Shown here: one piece after another, positions 20,080-27,156 of the stretch
How positions within the stretch are numbered: the first letter of the stretch is position 1
How the letters are laid out: the number at the start of each line of letters is the position of its first letter
Source: an uncultured Opitutales bacterium
GTDB taxonomy: Bacteria; Verrucomicrobiota; Verrucomicrobiia; Opitutales; Seribacteraceae
NCBI GenBank assembly: GCA_943789375.1
Contig: CALSTX010000014.1
Coordinates: 1 to 64,000, forward strand
Direction of reading: 5' to 3'
Length of the DNA stretch: 64,000 nt
Translations under genes and position numbers: made by a program
Notes under the pieces: generated by a model
Told to the model about the DNA's origin: nothing
Seen by the model: the letters and a program-made list of their open reading frames with translations, nothing else
Database searches by the model: none

Positions 20080-20814
20080 CTAATTGATGCTGTTTGTGCT
20101 GGTATCCGCCGCATCCAGCCAGAGGCTGGATGTCTGAATGATGGGTGGGGTGCCGTGGCGGTTGTTTCCTGAAGAATCATTGAGGTTGCCGTCCAGTTTC
20201 CACCAACCTTCCAGGTCGGAGTAGCGCACCGCTTCGGTCTCTTCCCGGATCGAACTGGTCACGGTGGTGAAGGCAGTGGATGAATTGGCCCAGTCTTCCC
20301 CGTTGTTTTGGCTGGAGCTGTTTTTGGCTAATGCACGGAAATAGTAAGTCTGCCCGCTGGTCAGCCCGGTTGCAGATACACGGATGGTGGCCTCCGAGGC
20401 ATTGCTGAAAGAGAGATTGGAATCCCAGGAACTTGCAGTGGTCCCACCATCGGTGGTGCCGTAGTAGAAGGTGATGGTGGTGGCATCATTTCCATTGTCG
20501 GAAAGGACGACCTCAAGGTCGGCAGAAGTGGTATCCAGGTTAGCCACCGACTGGGCACCCAGCACAGGGGCGGAGATATTGGTAGGAGTGGTGAAGGACT
20601 GCACATCCGACCAGGCAGTGGAAGTAAGGGCCGTGGTTTTGTAGGTGTGTCCACTGGGTAAAATGGAGGTTAAACCCCACTTGTGGGCGAAGTAGCCTTC
20701 CATTTTCTCTATTTCAGTGGAGTCGACGGACCCAAAGATGACTGCCTCTGCATAATCTCCGAGGGCACCGCGACTTGTTGCTCGCATTACGCGAATATAG
20801 CCGTTGTCGGGCAA
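20080..20814 (-). CDS. Giant protein fragment: LamG-like module end, FN3, LamG start
   Basis: The order is the end of a lectin-like module (YFAHKWGLTSILPSGHTYK), the closing strand of an FN3 (TAWSDVQSFTTPT), a full FN3 (TTSADLEVVLSDNGNDATTI to TYYFRALAKNSSSQNNGEDW) and the start of a canonical LamG (DLEGWWKLDGNLNDSSGNNR). After RHGT a lectin-like module begins (SSLWLDAADTS) and the frame breaks at about 20085. Confidence 0.55.
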   Translation of the reverse strand: MPDNGYIRVMRATSRGALGDYAEAVIFGSVDSTEIEKMEGYFAHKWGLTSILPSGHTYKTTALTSTAWSDVQSFTTPTNISAPVLGAQSVANLDTTSADLEVVLSDNGNDATTITFYYGTTDGGTTASSWDSNLSFSNASEATIRVSATGLTSGQTYYFRALAKNSSSQNNGEDWANSSTAFTTVTSSIREETEAVRYSDLEGWWKLDGNLNDSSGNNRHGTPPIIQTSSLWLDAADTSTNSIN

Positions 20815-20993
20815 TACATCTCCACCGGAACTATTTGTGCTATGGGGGTGTCGCTGCCATTTTTCCAGAGTTTTACGGTGTAACTAGAGCCGGTATCTTC
20901 GAAAGTGGCTGCCAGTAAATTCCACTGCACAGCTGTACTCATTTGACTTGTGGTAAACCTCCAAGCACCAGCATCTCCATCTCTCCAGCGCAT
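20787..20993 (-). CDS. Giant protein fragment: short piece of a LamG-like module
   Basis: About 55 residues of lectin-type beta strands (NLLAATFEDTGSSYTVKLW) belong to the middle of a module whose start is near 21340. The same frame can be followed upward to about 21050 without a start codon. The frame breaks near 20812 and continues in the fragment to the left. Confidence 0.35.
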   Translation of the reverse strand: MRWRDGDAGAWRFTTSQMSTAVQWNLLAATFEDTGSSYTVKLWKNGSDTPIAQIVPVEMYCPTTAIFA

Positions 20994-21103
20994 TCTTCCA
21001 TTGAAGTTAGAGCTTCCTGACTCGAATCTCCAATAGTTGCTACCCCACGCATAGGATAAGATACCACCCGAAGAATGGTTGGTGGAACCGGAAGCTTGTT
21101 CTC

Positions 21104-21670
21104 TTATACAAAATCATCCAGGTTTGGTCCCCGGCAGGTAAATTCGATGTGGCACGGTAATAATATTCGTTGTTGAGGGTGTCTGGTTCTGAGAACATTG
21201 AGACCGTTTTGGGCATTGGTCACCACATCGATGGTGCCAGATTTAGAAAGATCATTCCCGCTGCCACTCTTATCTGTCCATGGGTTGGGTGTGCTGGTTA
21301 AGTCACTTGCATCGACCCAAAGCTTTAATGAATCGGTTATATCCAGGGGCCCCAGAGCCATCGTTGCCCGATTTCGGTAGTAGTAGGTGGTATTGATGCT
21401 GAGATCCGAAATCTGTTTGCCGTAAAACCCTTCCTTACCTGTGCCCACTGCGAGAGCAGAACCATTCCAGTCGGAAATGTTGGAGGTGCCCTTGTCGCTG
21501 GTGTCCCATACAAAATCGACTGTATTTGATGATGCCCCGGACAGCTCAATCTCTCCAAGGAGTAGAGGCAGATGATGTAAGAACATTGGCAGCTCCGGGT
21601 GCCCCAAATTTTGGAGCACTGGTGGGTGCGGAGTAGGTAATGTTGGCAGATGCTTTCTTGGGAGATTCAT
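21104..21670 (-). CDS. Giant protein fragment: FN3 interrupted by a LamG-like module
   Basis: The first 38 residues are out of frame. From about 21555 the sequence is an FN3 domain (IELSGASSNTVDFVWDTSDK, then SINTTYYYRNRATMALG), which leads into a lectin-like module (SLKLWVDASDLTSTPN). The missing last FN3 strand (TAWSDVQSF) appears after that module at about 20600, so the module sits in the final FN3 hairpin. The frame is lost near 21200. Confidence 0.45.
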   Translation of the reverse strand: MNLPRKHLPTLPTPHPPVLQNLGHPELPMFLHHLPLLLGEIELSGASSNTVDFVWDTSDKGTSNISDWNGSALAVGTGKEGFYGKQISDLSINTTYYYRNRATMALGPLDITDSLKLWVDASDLTSTPNPWTDKSGSGNDLSKSGTIDVVTNAQNGLNVLRTRHPQQRILLPCHIEFTCRGPNLDDFV

Positions 21671-21693
21671 TGGTTCCCCCCGTCGCCAGTACG

Positions 21694-23265
21694 CTAATTA
21701 CATGGGTTCCCCCCACCTGTGGAGTTCCAGAAATCTCTCCGGTTGATGAGTTTATGGAAAGACCGATGGGTAGGTTGTGGGCGTAATATAAAGCATTTGG
21801 GAAAGTCGGCCGCTACGGTGTGAAGAGAGGGCAGTACCGGCCGTGCCACTGATGGTTGTGGGAGCAGTGGAGAAACCGCCCACTTTGGCGAGGTCTCCCT
21901 TGCCGTAATTGTACATATGAGTGATTTCGGCGGATGAGAGGGCGGAATCGTAAAAGCGTACTTCATCGAGCTTGATCCCACTGTGTTGGGCAGCAGCGAT
22001 GTTTTTGACCTCCTCCTCGGCTGCGGCAGATGAATTGAAATCAATCGCTCCAAAAACCAAGGTAGTCGCGGTGGCCGAGACCGAACCGGATGCATCGATT
22101 GGGAGGCTACCTCCACTCCATCGAGGTAGAGTTTGCGGGTACCGCCATCAAAAGTGGATACAGCATGGTGCCACTGGTTGTCGGTGGAGGGAGAAATAGT
22201 CGATTCACTGCCACTCGCTGGTGCACCTAAACCGGCTAATATTGCGGATACTCCGTCGGAACTGGTTCCGCGACCCAAAGCCCAGCCAGACTGGTCGAGC
22301 CCGGTGTGATCCGAGGGCAATTGACCACTCATTCCAAACTTTTGGGCTAAATAGCCCTCCACATATTCCCGGTCTGTAGTGGAAAGGGCATCCCGATAAA
22401 TGAGTAATTCACCCCAATAGAATTTATTACCAAAGCTTAGGGGGTGTGAGTTGGAAGCAAAGCTCGATACGATACTGGTGGACTCTTTGATGTACCTGCC
22501 ATTCGCATAGTATTTTAGATTTGTGGATGAACCATCATACCGAACTGAAATAACCATTGGGTCATAAGCATTCATGGTACTGGAGCCAGTTAATCGTGTC
22601 GCCGCAGAGCCTGTACCCCACCACAACGCACTGGACTGACCAGCCCCGACATTCATCCGGTCAAAGGAAAATCCGGTTGATTGACTATTGCCGTTCCCCG
22701 CATTGTGTTTGCGAAGGCCTGCGTGCCAATAATCCCCACCGTTCCATTTCCATGTGATAAAGAAAGTCATGCTGTCCCAGGCGTCGAAGGCAGTGGCAGA
22801 GTCACTGATATTGAACCATGCAGCCTGCGTGTGGATAGCTGGGTGACCGTTTATAGTGTTTAGGTAGTACTTAGGAGAATTAGTGGATGTCGCATGGTGC
22901 CCATTTCCACTTTTATCCCCCCAATATTTTACCACATCATTGTGGTTTGCCGGAGGACCGCTTGCTCCCAGGGAGGTCCCCTTGTCCATCACTGAGGTAT
23001 CTGTACCATCCAGCCAAAGTTTGAGGGAGGCTACATCGGACGGCTTTGGGAATGTGGCACCTTTGGAAACAAAGGGGGCATAAGATTCTGTAGGCCAACC
23101 TTTTACCCAAGCAGAAACAGAAAATGCGGAACCACCATCGAACACATCTTCCGACTCTCCAGTGGATACCTCCACATGCCCATCAGCCAGATCGATCGCT
23201 TTACCACTGCCAAACGGGGTGTCGGCTATGTATGTAGGGAGAACCACTCGCTGATGTGGGTGCAC
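21694..23265 (-). CDS. Giant protein fragment: canonical LamG with a LamG-like module nested inside
   Basis: Residues 11-70 are the middle of a canonical LamG (FGSGKAIDLADGHVEVSTG, SVSAWVKGW). Residues 71 to about 322 are a lectin-like module (ASLKLWLDGTDTSV to YLAQKFGMSGQLPSDH). The canonical LamG then resumes (SGWALGRGTSSDG, NQWHHAVSTFDGGTRKLYLD). After about 22075 the translation is out of frame until a brief return near HTVAADFPK. Its first part lies upstream in the 24.0 kb fragment, so this LamG is interrupted twice. Confidence 0.55.
   Translation of the reverse strand: MHPHQRVVLPTYIADTPFGSGKAIDLADGHVEVSTGESEDVFDGGSAFSVSAWVKGWPTESYAPFVSKGATFPKPSDVASLKLWLDGTDTSVMDKGTSLGASGPPANHNDVVKYWGDKSGNGHHATSTNSPKYYLNTINGHPAIHTQAAWFNISDSATAFDAWDSMTFFITWKWNGGDYWHAGLRKHNAGNGNSQSTGFSFDRMNVGAGQSSALWWGTGSAATRLTGSSTMNAYDPMVISVRYDGSSTNLKYYANGRYIKESTSIVSSFASNSHPLSFGNKFYWGELLIYRDALSTTDREYVEGYLAQKFGMSGQLPSDHTGLDQSGWALGRGTSSDGVSAILAGLGAPASGSESTISPSTDNQWHHAVSTFDGGTRKLYLDGVEVASQSMHPVRSRPPRLPWFLERLISIHLPQPRRRSKTSLLPNTVGSSSMKYAFTIPPSHPPKSLICTITARETSPKWAVSPLLPQPSVARPVLPSLHTVAADFPKCFILRPQPTHRSFHKLINRRDFWNSTGGGNPCN
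21752..22060 (-). CDS. Giant protein fragment: LamG end and He_PIG start
   Basis: It gives the closing LamG strands (GIKLDEVRFYDSALSSAEIT) and the opening of a He_PIG domain (APTTISGTAGTA). The He_PIG continues in other frames (LPIGLSINSSTGEISGTP near 21.75 kb). Three frame changes therefore fall within about 400 bases here. Confidence 0.4.
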   Translation of the reverse strand: MVFGAIDFNSSAAAEEEVKNIAAAQHSGIKLDEVRFYDSALSSAEITHMYNYGKGDLAKVGGFSTAPTTISGTAGTALSSHRSGRLSQMLYITPTTYPSVFP

Positions 23266-23407
23266 CTAATTTATAAGGATGGGCGGTAGCAAGAGCAGCC
23301 GGCAAGTCCCCACTTGTGGGCAAGGTAGCCTTCGATTTTTCGATATCAGCGTCGCTGAGTGCGGTGTTGAAGATGAGGAGTTCGCCCAAGTCTACCTCCA
23401 AAAACAC
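23201..23407 (-). CDS. Giant protein fragment: end of a LamG-like module
   Basis: It contains LGELLIFNTALSDADIEK, then an out-of-frame stretch, then ATAHPYKLG back in frame. The out-of-frame stretch covers the expected IEGYLAHKWGL, recoverable by adding one base to the run of T at about 23335-23339 and shifting again near 23300. Confidence 0.35.
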   Translation of the reverse strand: MFLEVDLGELLIFNTALSDADIEKSKATLPTSGDLPAALATAHPYKLGAPTSASGSPYIHSRHPVWQW

Positions 23408-23655
23408 GGTTCACTCCAGATTGGACAATATGTTCTGTCGTTAGCAAAGTTGGAAGCGGTTACATTTCCGGACGTTTTGAGTGAAACAACTGACACTAGA
23501 TGTTGGAATACCAGTGCTGGTTCCGTTGAACTCGTGCCGTTAATTTTGGTTGTTCCACCTCGAACATTAGCCACTGGACCTAAGCTTGGGTGATACATTG
23601 CATTGCTTCCATTGGGATGAAAGAAATAGGTGGAAGCATCACCCAGCAAAAGCAT
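23392..23655 (-). CDS. Giant protein fragment: middle of a LamG-like module
   Basis: The sequence (LLLGDASTYFFHPNGSNAMY, then HLVSVVSLKTSGNVTASNFA) aligns strand by strand with the module at 8.0-8.6 kb, which reads FMLGYSPDQIYDFHSNGNYY and STLSVVSLRST. The frame changes at both ends. Confidence 0.4.
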   Translation of the reverse strand: MLLLGDASTYFFHPNGSNAMYHPSLGPVANVRGGTTKINGTSSTEPALVFQHLVSVVSLKTSGNVTASNFANDRTYCPIWSEPCFWR

Positions 23656-23875
23656 GTTTGGATTCGATCCCTGTCTTCTTAAGTACCCAAAAAACAGTTC
23701 TGATATCTGTCATCTGAGTCCATGAGTGAAATTCTCCTGTGTGCCAGAATAACGCATGAATTGATTCCCGTTTTGAGCACCAAGACGATACTTGGCGAGC
23801 CATTCTTTGACTGCATCGTTGGTGTTTCCACTCTTGTCGTCCCATGTTGACCGTGCGGTTGAAAGTGATGAGCAT
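23639..23875 (-). CDS. Giant protein micro-fragment within a LamG-like module
   Basis: Only the last 26 or so residues (TQMTDIRTVFWVLKKTG) are in the true frame; they match MTDIRTVFWVVWKWG of the 8.0-8.6 kb module. The preceding true sequence (WDDKSGNTNDAVKEWLAK) lies in the third minus frame between about 23860 and 23720. This is not an independent gene. Confidence 0.25.
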   Translation of the reverse strand: MLITFNRTVNMGRQEWKHQRCSQRMARQVSSWCSKRESIHALFWHTGEFHSWTQMTDIRTVFWVLKKTGIESKHAFAG

Positions 23876-24416
23876 CCAACCAGAGTTTCATGCTGGAAAC
23901 TTCGGAGGGAGAAAAAAGCTTTTTGGCGGTTCCGTGGCGGCCGGTACCGGAGGAGTCGTTGGCATTTTCACTGTCGAAATTCCACCGGCCCTGCAAATTA
24001 GCCACGCCCACGGGGGCGGAGGGGAGAAGCACACCCAGGCTACGGCTGACCACCGTGCCACCAGAATTGGAAGCAATTGCCCGGAAATAATAAACCTTTT
24101 CCAGGTTGGGTATGGTGATGGTGGTGGAAAAAGTACCGGCTGCCTGGTTGGTGGAAATCGTTACCTCGTTGTCCCAGGCGGTGGAGGGGGTGACTGCAGT
24201 TCCTCTGTCCTCATCTCCCCAGCGGATCTTCACCGTGGGGTTCTGCCCACCGGTGCTGTTCAGCACTCCGGTAAGCACGGCCGTCTCCCGCGAAGGTTGG
24301 GTGACACTCATCGCCCCAAAACCGGCCGGGATGATGGTCTGGGCACTACTGGCGTTGTAAAACAAGAAAATTAAAAGGGTAGATAAACTATTTGTGAGAG
24401 TTTTCATAGAGAACAT
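23679..24416 (-). CDS. Giant protein N-terminus: signal peptide, FN3 and LamG start
   Basis: The true start of the giant protein is the ATG at 24416, or the ATG at 24407 three codons later; neither has a clear ribosome-binding site. Residues 1-25 form a signal peptide with a hydrophobic core (STLLIFLFYNASSA). Residues 27 to about 130 are an FN3 domain (TGVLNSTGGQNPTVKIRWGD, then VYYFRAIASNSGGT). A canonical LamG begins at LQGRWNFDSENANDSSGTG, and after RHGT a lectin-like module starts (VSSMKLWLDA). The frame breaks near 23880. Being exported through Sec is inferred from the signal peptide. Confidence 0.65.
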   Translation of the reverse strand: MFSMKTLTNSLSTLLIFLFYNASSAQTIIPAGFGAMSVTQPSRETAVLTGVLNSTGGQNPTVKIRWGDEDRGTAVTPSTAWDNEVTISTNQAAGTFSTTITIPNLEKVYYFRAIASNSGGTVVSRSLGVLLPSAPVGVANLQGRWNFDSENANDSSGTGRHGTAKKLFSPSEVSSMKLWLDAHHFQPHGQHGTTRVETPTMQSKNGSPSIVLVLKTGINSCVILAHRRISLMDSDDRYQNCFLGT

Positions 24417-24987
24417 GAGGAGGGATCAAAAGAAGTTTATGTTGAAACTTACTGAAAAATATTAATATGTGATAAAAAATAGTGAATTTTATATAGAAAT
24501 TGAAATTTTAAACTATTAATAATATGTAATTTATGTTGTATACTTTTACTTAGCATTCAGATTAAAAAAGATACGTAAAATTATTAATTAATATAAAAAA
24601 GAGTTTGCTGGGCTTTTCTTTTTTAGATTTTTAAAGGGTTTGCACGAGCTAAGGAGTGATGCTTGGTAGATTTACAATAAGACCGTACAACCAAAAGTAG
24701 TGATTAAATTATAAGGGAACGATGAATGCCCAGAAATATCCTAGTGGTATGGTGCCACAGTTTTATTTCCTGAAGTTTTGGGCTTACCGTATTTGTGTAG
24801 AGGAAATTTGATAGAAACATCCTCTCTATTTAAATTGATGGTCAAAAATGTGAGGATGCAACTAATGATTATCGCATCCTTGAGTCAAATAGGGGTATCC
24901 AATGACAGAATATAAAAAACCTAATTTAATTGTTTGATGTTTTCTGAATTTGAAGAATATCCTGTACCTTTTTAATCAAAATTTGTT
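24417..24987. other. AT-rich intergenic region between giant gene and YwqK-like gene
   Basis: These 571 bases separate two divergently transcribed genes and should hold both promoters. The part nearest the giant gene (about 24440-24640) is strikingly AT-rich with many runs of A and T. I see no convincing ORF, tRNA, strong hairpin terminator or riboswitch. No exact promoter elements can be assigned by eye. Confidence 0.5.
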
Positions 24988-25698
24988 ATGGAATCAGCAT
25001 TTTCACTCTGCACTTCAAATTATTCACGAACGATTTTTCAAACTTTGCAGCTAGGTTCAGCTTGTATTTTTTGCTTTTTTCTTTTCCTTGGCTGCTCTCC
25101 AAGTACGACTGATGATCCTGAAGTTTTAAAATCTGATAAGCCTGAGGTTGTTTTGAAGGATATAACGGGAATCAATCCAGAGGAAGTAGTCCTGGAGGAA
25201 GTATTTATTGAGGAGGTTGCAAATGATTTTGATGATGTAATTTTCCATAAAAAATCAGACTTGAACATTAAGGAAGACGGTTTTCACTTTATAAGGGGTG
25301 GACGCACTCTTTATTCCGGTGGCGTTCACAGCTTTCATGATAGCAAAAAATTGGCTCTAAGGTATATCGTAGAGGATGGGTTGAAGAATGGCCCTTATGA
25401 AAAATATTTTACAAATGGAAAACTCAATCGACGCTGCTCGTTCAAAAAAGGAGAATTGCATGGAAGCTTTGCCAAATTTTATACAAGTGGACAGCGTGCA
25501 AGCGAGGGACAATACCTCCATAATATGGAAGTGGGAGTTTTTACTTGGTGGTACGAAAATGGGTTTCGTTCAGAACAAGGAGGCTTTAACCGAGGTAAAG
25601 AGCATGGGGTATGGATGTACTATTCCGAAATTGGTACGGTATTGGATAAAATTACTTTCTTTGAGGGAGAAGAGTTAGTCGTTGAAGATGGTTATTGA
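24988..25698 (+). CDS. YwqK-family (MORN-like repeat) lipoprotein
   Basis: This 236-residue protein has an N-terminal hydrophobic segment ending in a lipobox (LFLGC, Cys36), so it is probably a lipoprotein. An acidic linker follows (about 40-90), then at least four repeats of about 23 residues of the pattern NGpYekYftNGkl, HGSFAKFYTSGQ, VGVFTWWYENG and HGVWMYYSEIG. This is the MORN-variant repeat of the family annotated as YwqK antitoxin. No toxin partner lies next door, so a toxin-antitoxin role is not supported; a surface or periplasmic repeat protein is more likely. The ATG at 24988 is the first in frame and lacks an obvious ribosome-binding site. Confidence 0.75.
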   Translation: MESAFSLCTSNYSRTIFQTLQLGSACIFCFFLFLGCSPSTTDDPEVLKSDKPEVVLKDITGINPEEVVLEEVFIEEVANDFDDVIFHKKSDLNIKEDGFHFIRGGRTLYSGGVHSFHDSKKLALRYIVEDGLKNGPYEKYFTNGKLNRRCSFKKGELHGSFAKFYTSGQRASEGQYLHNMEVGVFTWWYENGFRSEQGGFNRGKEHGVWMYYSEIGTVLDKITFFEGEELVVEDGY

Positions 25699-25764
25699 TC
25701 GATGCCTGGCTCAACCATCTTTTCTGTTTGCTAGGATAAACGGGGGATGAATAGGATGGTTTAA

Positions 25765-27123
25765 ATGAATAACTCCTTTCTCCGTTTTGGCATCCTGATG
25801 TTTTTTCAGTTTTTTACATGGGGAGCTTGGTTTTCAACTCTTGGGTTATGCCTCGGCAGTAATCAATTTGGGGAATACACAGGCTCAGCCTATGGAGCGG
25901 CTCCGCTAGGTGCTATGATTGCCCCCTTGTTTTTGGGCCTGGTTGCAGATCGTTTTTTCCCTTCTCAGGTTATAATGGGCGTTCTTTTTATTGTTGGAGG
26001 AATCTTACTTCTCCTCGTACCCACGGTTTTACTTGCAGGAGATGGTAATCTCATGGTTACCCTTTTGTTAGGGAATATGCTTTGTTTTATGCCTACTTTG
26101 GGCTTAGCAAACTCCATCGCTTTTGCCAATCTGGATAGACTTAAATTTCCCAAAGTTCGAGTTTGGGGGACTGTTGGTTGGATTGTGGCAGGTTTTGTGG
26201 TTGGTCTTCTGGGATGGTCTGCGAAATTTGAAATATTTTACTTGGCTGGCTTCTCTTCTTTATTACTTGGAGGTTTTTCTTTTCTCCTGCCTCACACCCC
26301 TGCTCCAGCCAAGGGGAAACCTATCAATATTCGTGATTTGTTAATGCTGGATGCTTTGGGGCTGCTTAAGCGACCTGCTTTTTTAGTTTTTATTCTATGC
26401 TCCACTTTGATTTGCATACCTTTAGCTTATTACTACGGAACTATCAGTCACTACTTGGGTAATACCGGATTTGTCCAGCCAGCCTCCACGATGGCTATCG
26501 GTCAAATATCCGAGATATTTTTCATGCTTTTGATCCCATTCTTTTTCCGAAAGTTGGGTGTTAAGAAAATGATTATGATTGGTATGCTTGCTTGGGTGCT
26601 ACGATATACTTTGTTTTCCTTGGGTGCCGCTGAACAAGTGCAATGGATGATTTTCCTTGGCATTGCCATGCATGGTATTTGCTACGATTTCTTTTTTGTT
26701 ACAGGTTTTATGTATACGGACAAGGAGGCTCCAGAAACCGTTAGAAGTCAGGCACAAAGTATGTTGGTTTTCTTTACTCAAGGTCTTGGTATGTATGTAG
26801 GATATGGAATATGTTTTGGTATTTTCTATCAAGTACCTTCCACATTATTTGGTATTACTTTTGACTTCACCACCTGGGGAGAAGGGGTGACAGAATTTGG
26901 AAAACTAGATCAATCTTTGGCCGCACTAAGGAGTGATGAAATCTACAGTTTTTCTGTCTCAACTGGGTCAAATGTTTTCCTCCAGCATACCGGTTGGCAC
27001 CCAACTTGCCCTCATGGAAACTACAATGAGTCAATGGAAAGAGTATTGGATGTTACCGGCTGCTATGTCAGCCGGCATTGCGGTTGTTTTCTTCTTCTGC
27101 TTTTGGGACAAGTCAAAGGTTGA
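25765..27123 (+). CDS. MFS transporter, nucleoside:H+ symporter (NupG) type; frameshifted near the C-terminus
   Basis: The N-terminus (LRFGILMFFQFFTWGAWFST) and the segment GAAPLGAMIAPLFLGLVADR are typical of the nucleoside:proton symporter branch of the major facilitator superfamily. About eleven hydrophobic helices are visible, so it sits in the inner membrane and probably imports nucleosides. The last 55 or so residues in this frame are polar and cysteine-rich nonsense. The expected last helix (WMLPAAMSAGIAVVFFFCFW) is in the next plus frame and ends at a TAA at 27131-27133. One frame change between about 26900 and 27030 is therefore inferred, by sequencing error or mutation. Substrate specificity is not proven by sequence. 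Confidence 0.75.
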   Translation: MNNSFLRFGILMFFQFFTWGAWFSTLGLCLGSNQFGEYTGSAYGAAPLGAMIAPLFLGLVADRFFPSQVIMGVLFIVGGILLLLVPTVLLAGDGNLMVTLLLGNMLCFMPTLGLANSIAFANLDRLKFPKVRVWGTVGWIVAGFVVGLLGWSAKFEIFYLAGFSSLLLGGFSFLLPHTPAPAKGKPINIRDLLMLDALGLLKRPAFLVFILCSTLICIPLAYYYGTISHYLGNTGFVQPASTMAIGQISEIFFMLLIPFFFRKLGVKKMIMIGMLAWVLRYTLFSLGAAEQVQWMIFLGIAMHGICYDFFFVTGFMYTDKEAPETVRSQAQSMLVFFTQGLGMYVGYGICFGIFYQVPSTLFGITFDFTTWGEGVTEFGKLDQSLAALRSDEIYSFSVSTGSNVFLQHTGWHPTCPHGNYNESMERVLDVTGCYVSRHCGCFLLLLLGQVKG

Positions 27124-27156
27124 AGATGGATAAGAATTTATTTTTCCTTAAACGAT

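Larger units (their letters stand above)
1090..23900 (-). repeat. 14 copies of a LWLDA...YLAHKWGL...HPYK lectin-like module
   Basis: The module is about 200-250 residues. It opens with a (K)LWLDA-type motif, continues with DKSGNGN and a DGSDY-like strand, and closes with EGYLAHKWGL, a short SLPSGH segment and (H)PYK. Approximate copies lie at 23275-23900, 22295-23055, 20635-21345, 19455-20150, 18480-19275, 14005-14770, 13215-13930, 11640-12335, 7970-8590, 5935-6750, 5085-5690, 4335-5030, 3000-3740 and 1090-1715. The fold is inferred to be concanavalin-A-like because of the LamG-type strand pattern. The copies at 7970 and 23275 are especially similar, sharing MTDIRTVFWV and LGELLIFN. Confidence 0.75.
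1..24416 (-). pseudogene. Giant multi-domain secreted LamG/FN3/Ig-like protein gene, frame broken many times, open at left edge
   Basis: One coding locus reads right to left from an ATG at 24416 with a signal peptide (cleavage expected after ASSA) and is still open at base 1, so it would encode more than 8,100 residues. Translated pieces in all three minus frames join into continuous domains: FN3, LamG/concanavalin-A-like, He_PIG, bacterial Ig-like, MBG-like, DUF2341 and a glycine-rich block. At least 25 single-base-type frame changes interrupt it. At about 23336 the frame is restored by adding one base to a run of five T (minus-strand A), where the related module near 8037 has six. The product would be an exported surface adhesin or matrix protein that binds polysaccharide; this role is inferred from the domain families. 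Whether the breaks are real decay or assembly error cannot be decided here. The pieces are listed separately below. Confidence 0.8.

Noticed and set aside
23639-23875. Independent 78-residue gene in the giant locus
   Set aside because: Only its last third is sensible and it is a piece of a LamG-like module between two frame breaks.
1-24416. CRISPR array or tandem DNA repeat
   Set aside because: Repeated patterns are protein modules spaced by hundreds of bases, with diverged DNA and no regular 25-40 base spacers.
24988-25698. Toxin-antitoxin pair suggested by the YwqK antitoxin family name
   Set aside because: No toxin-like small gene is adjacent and the protein is a predicted lipoprotein with MORN-type repeats.
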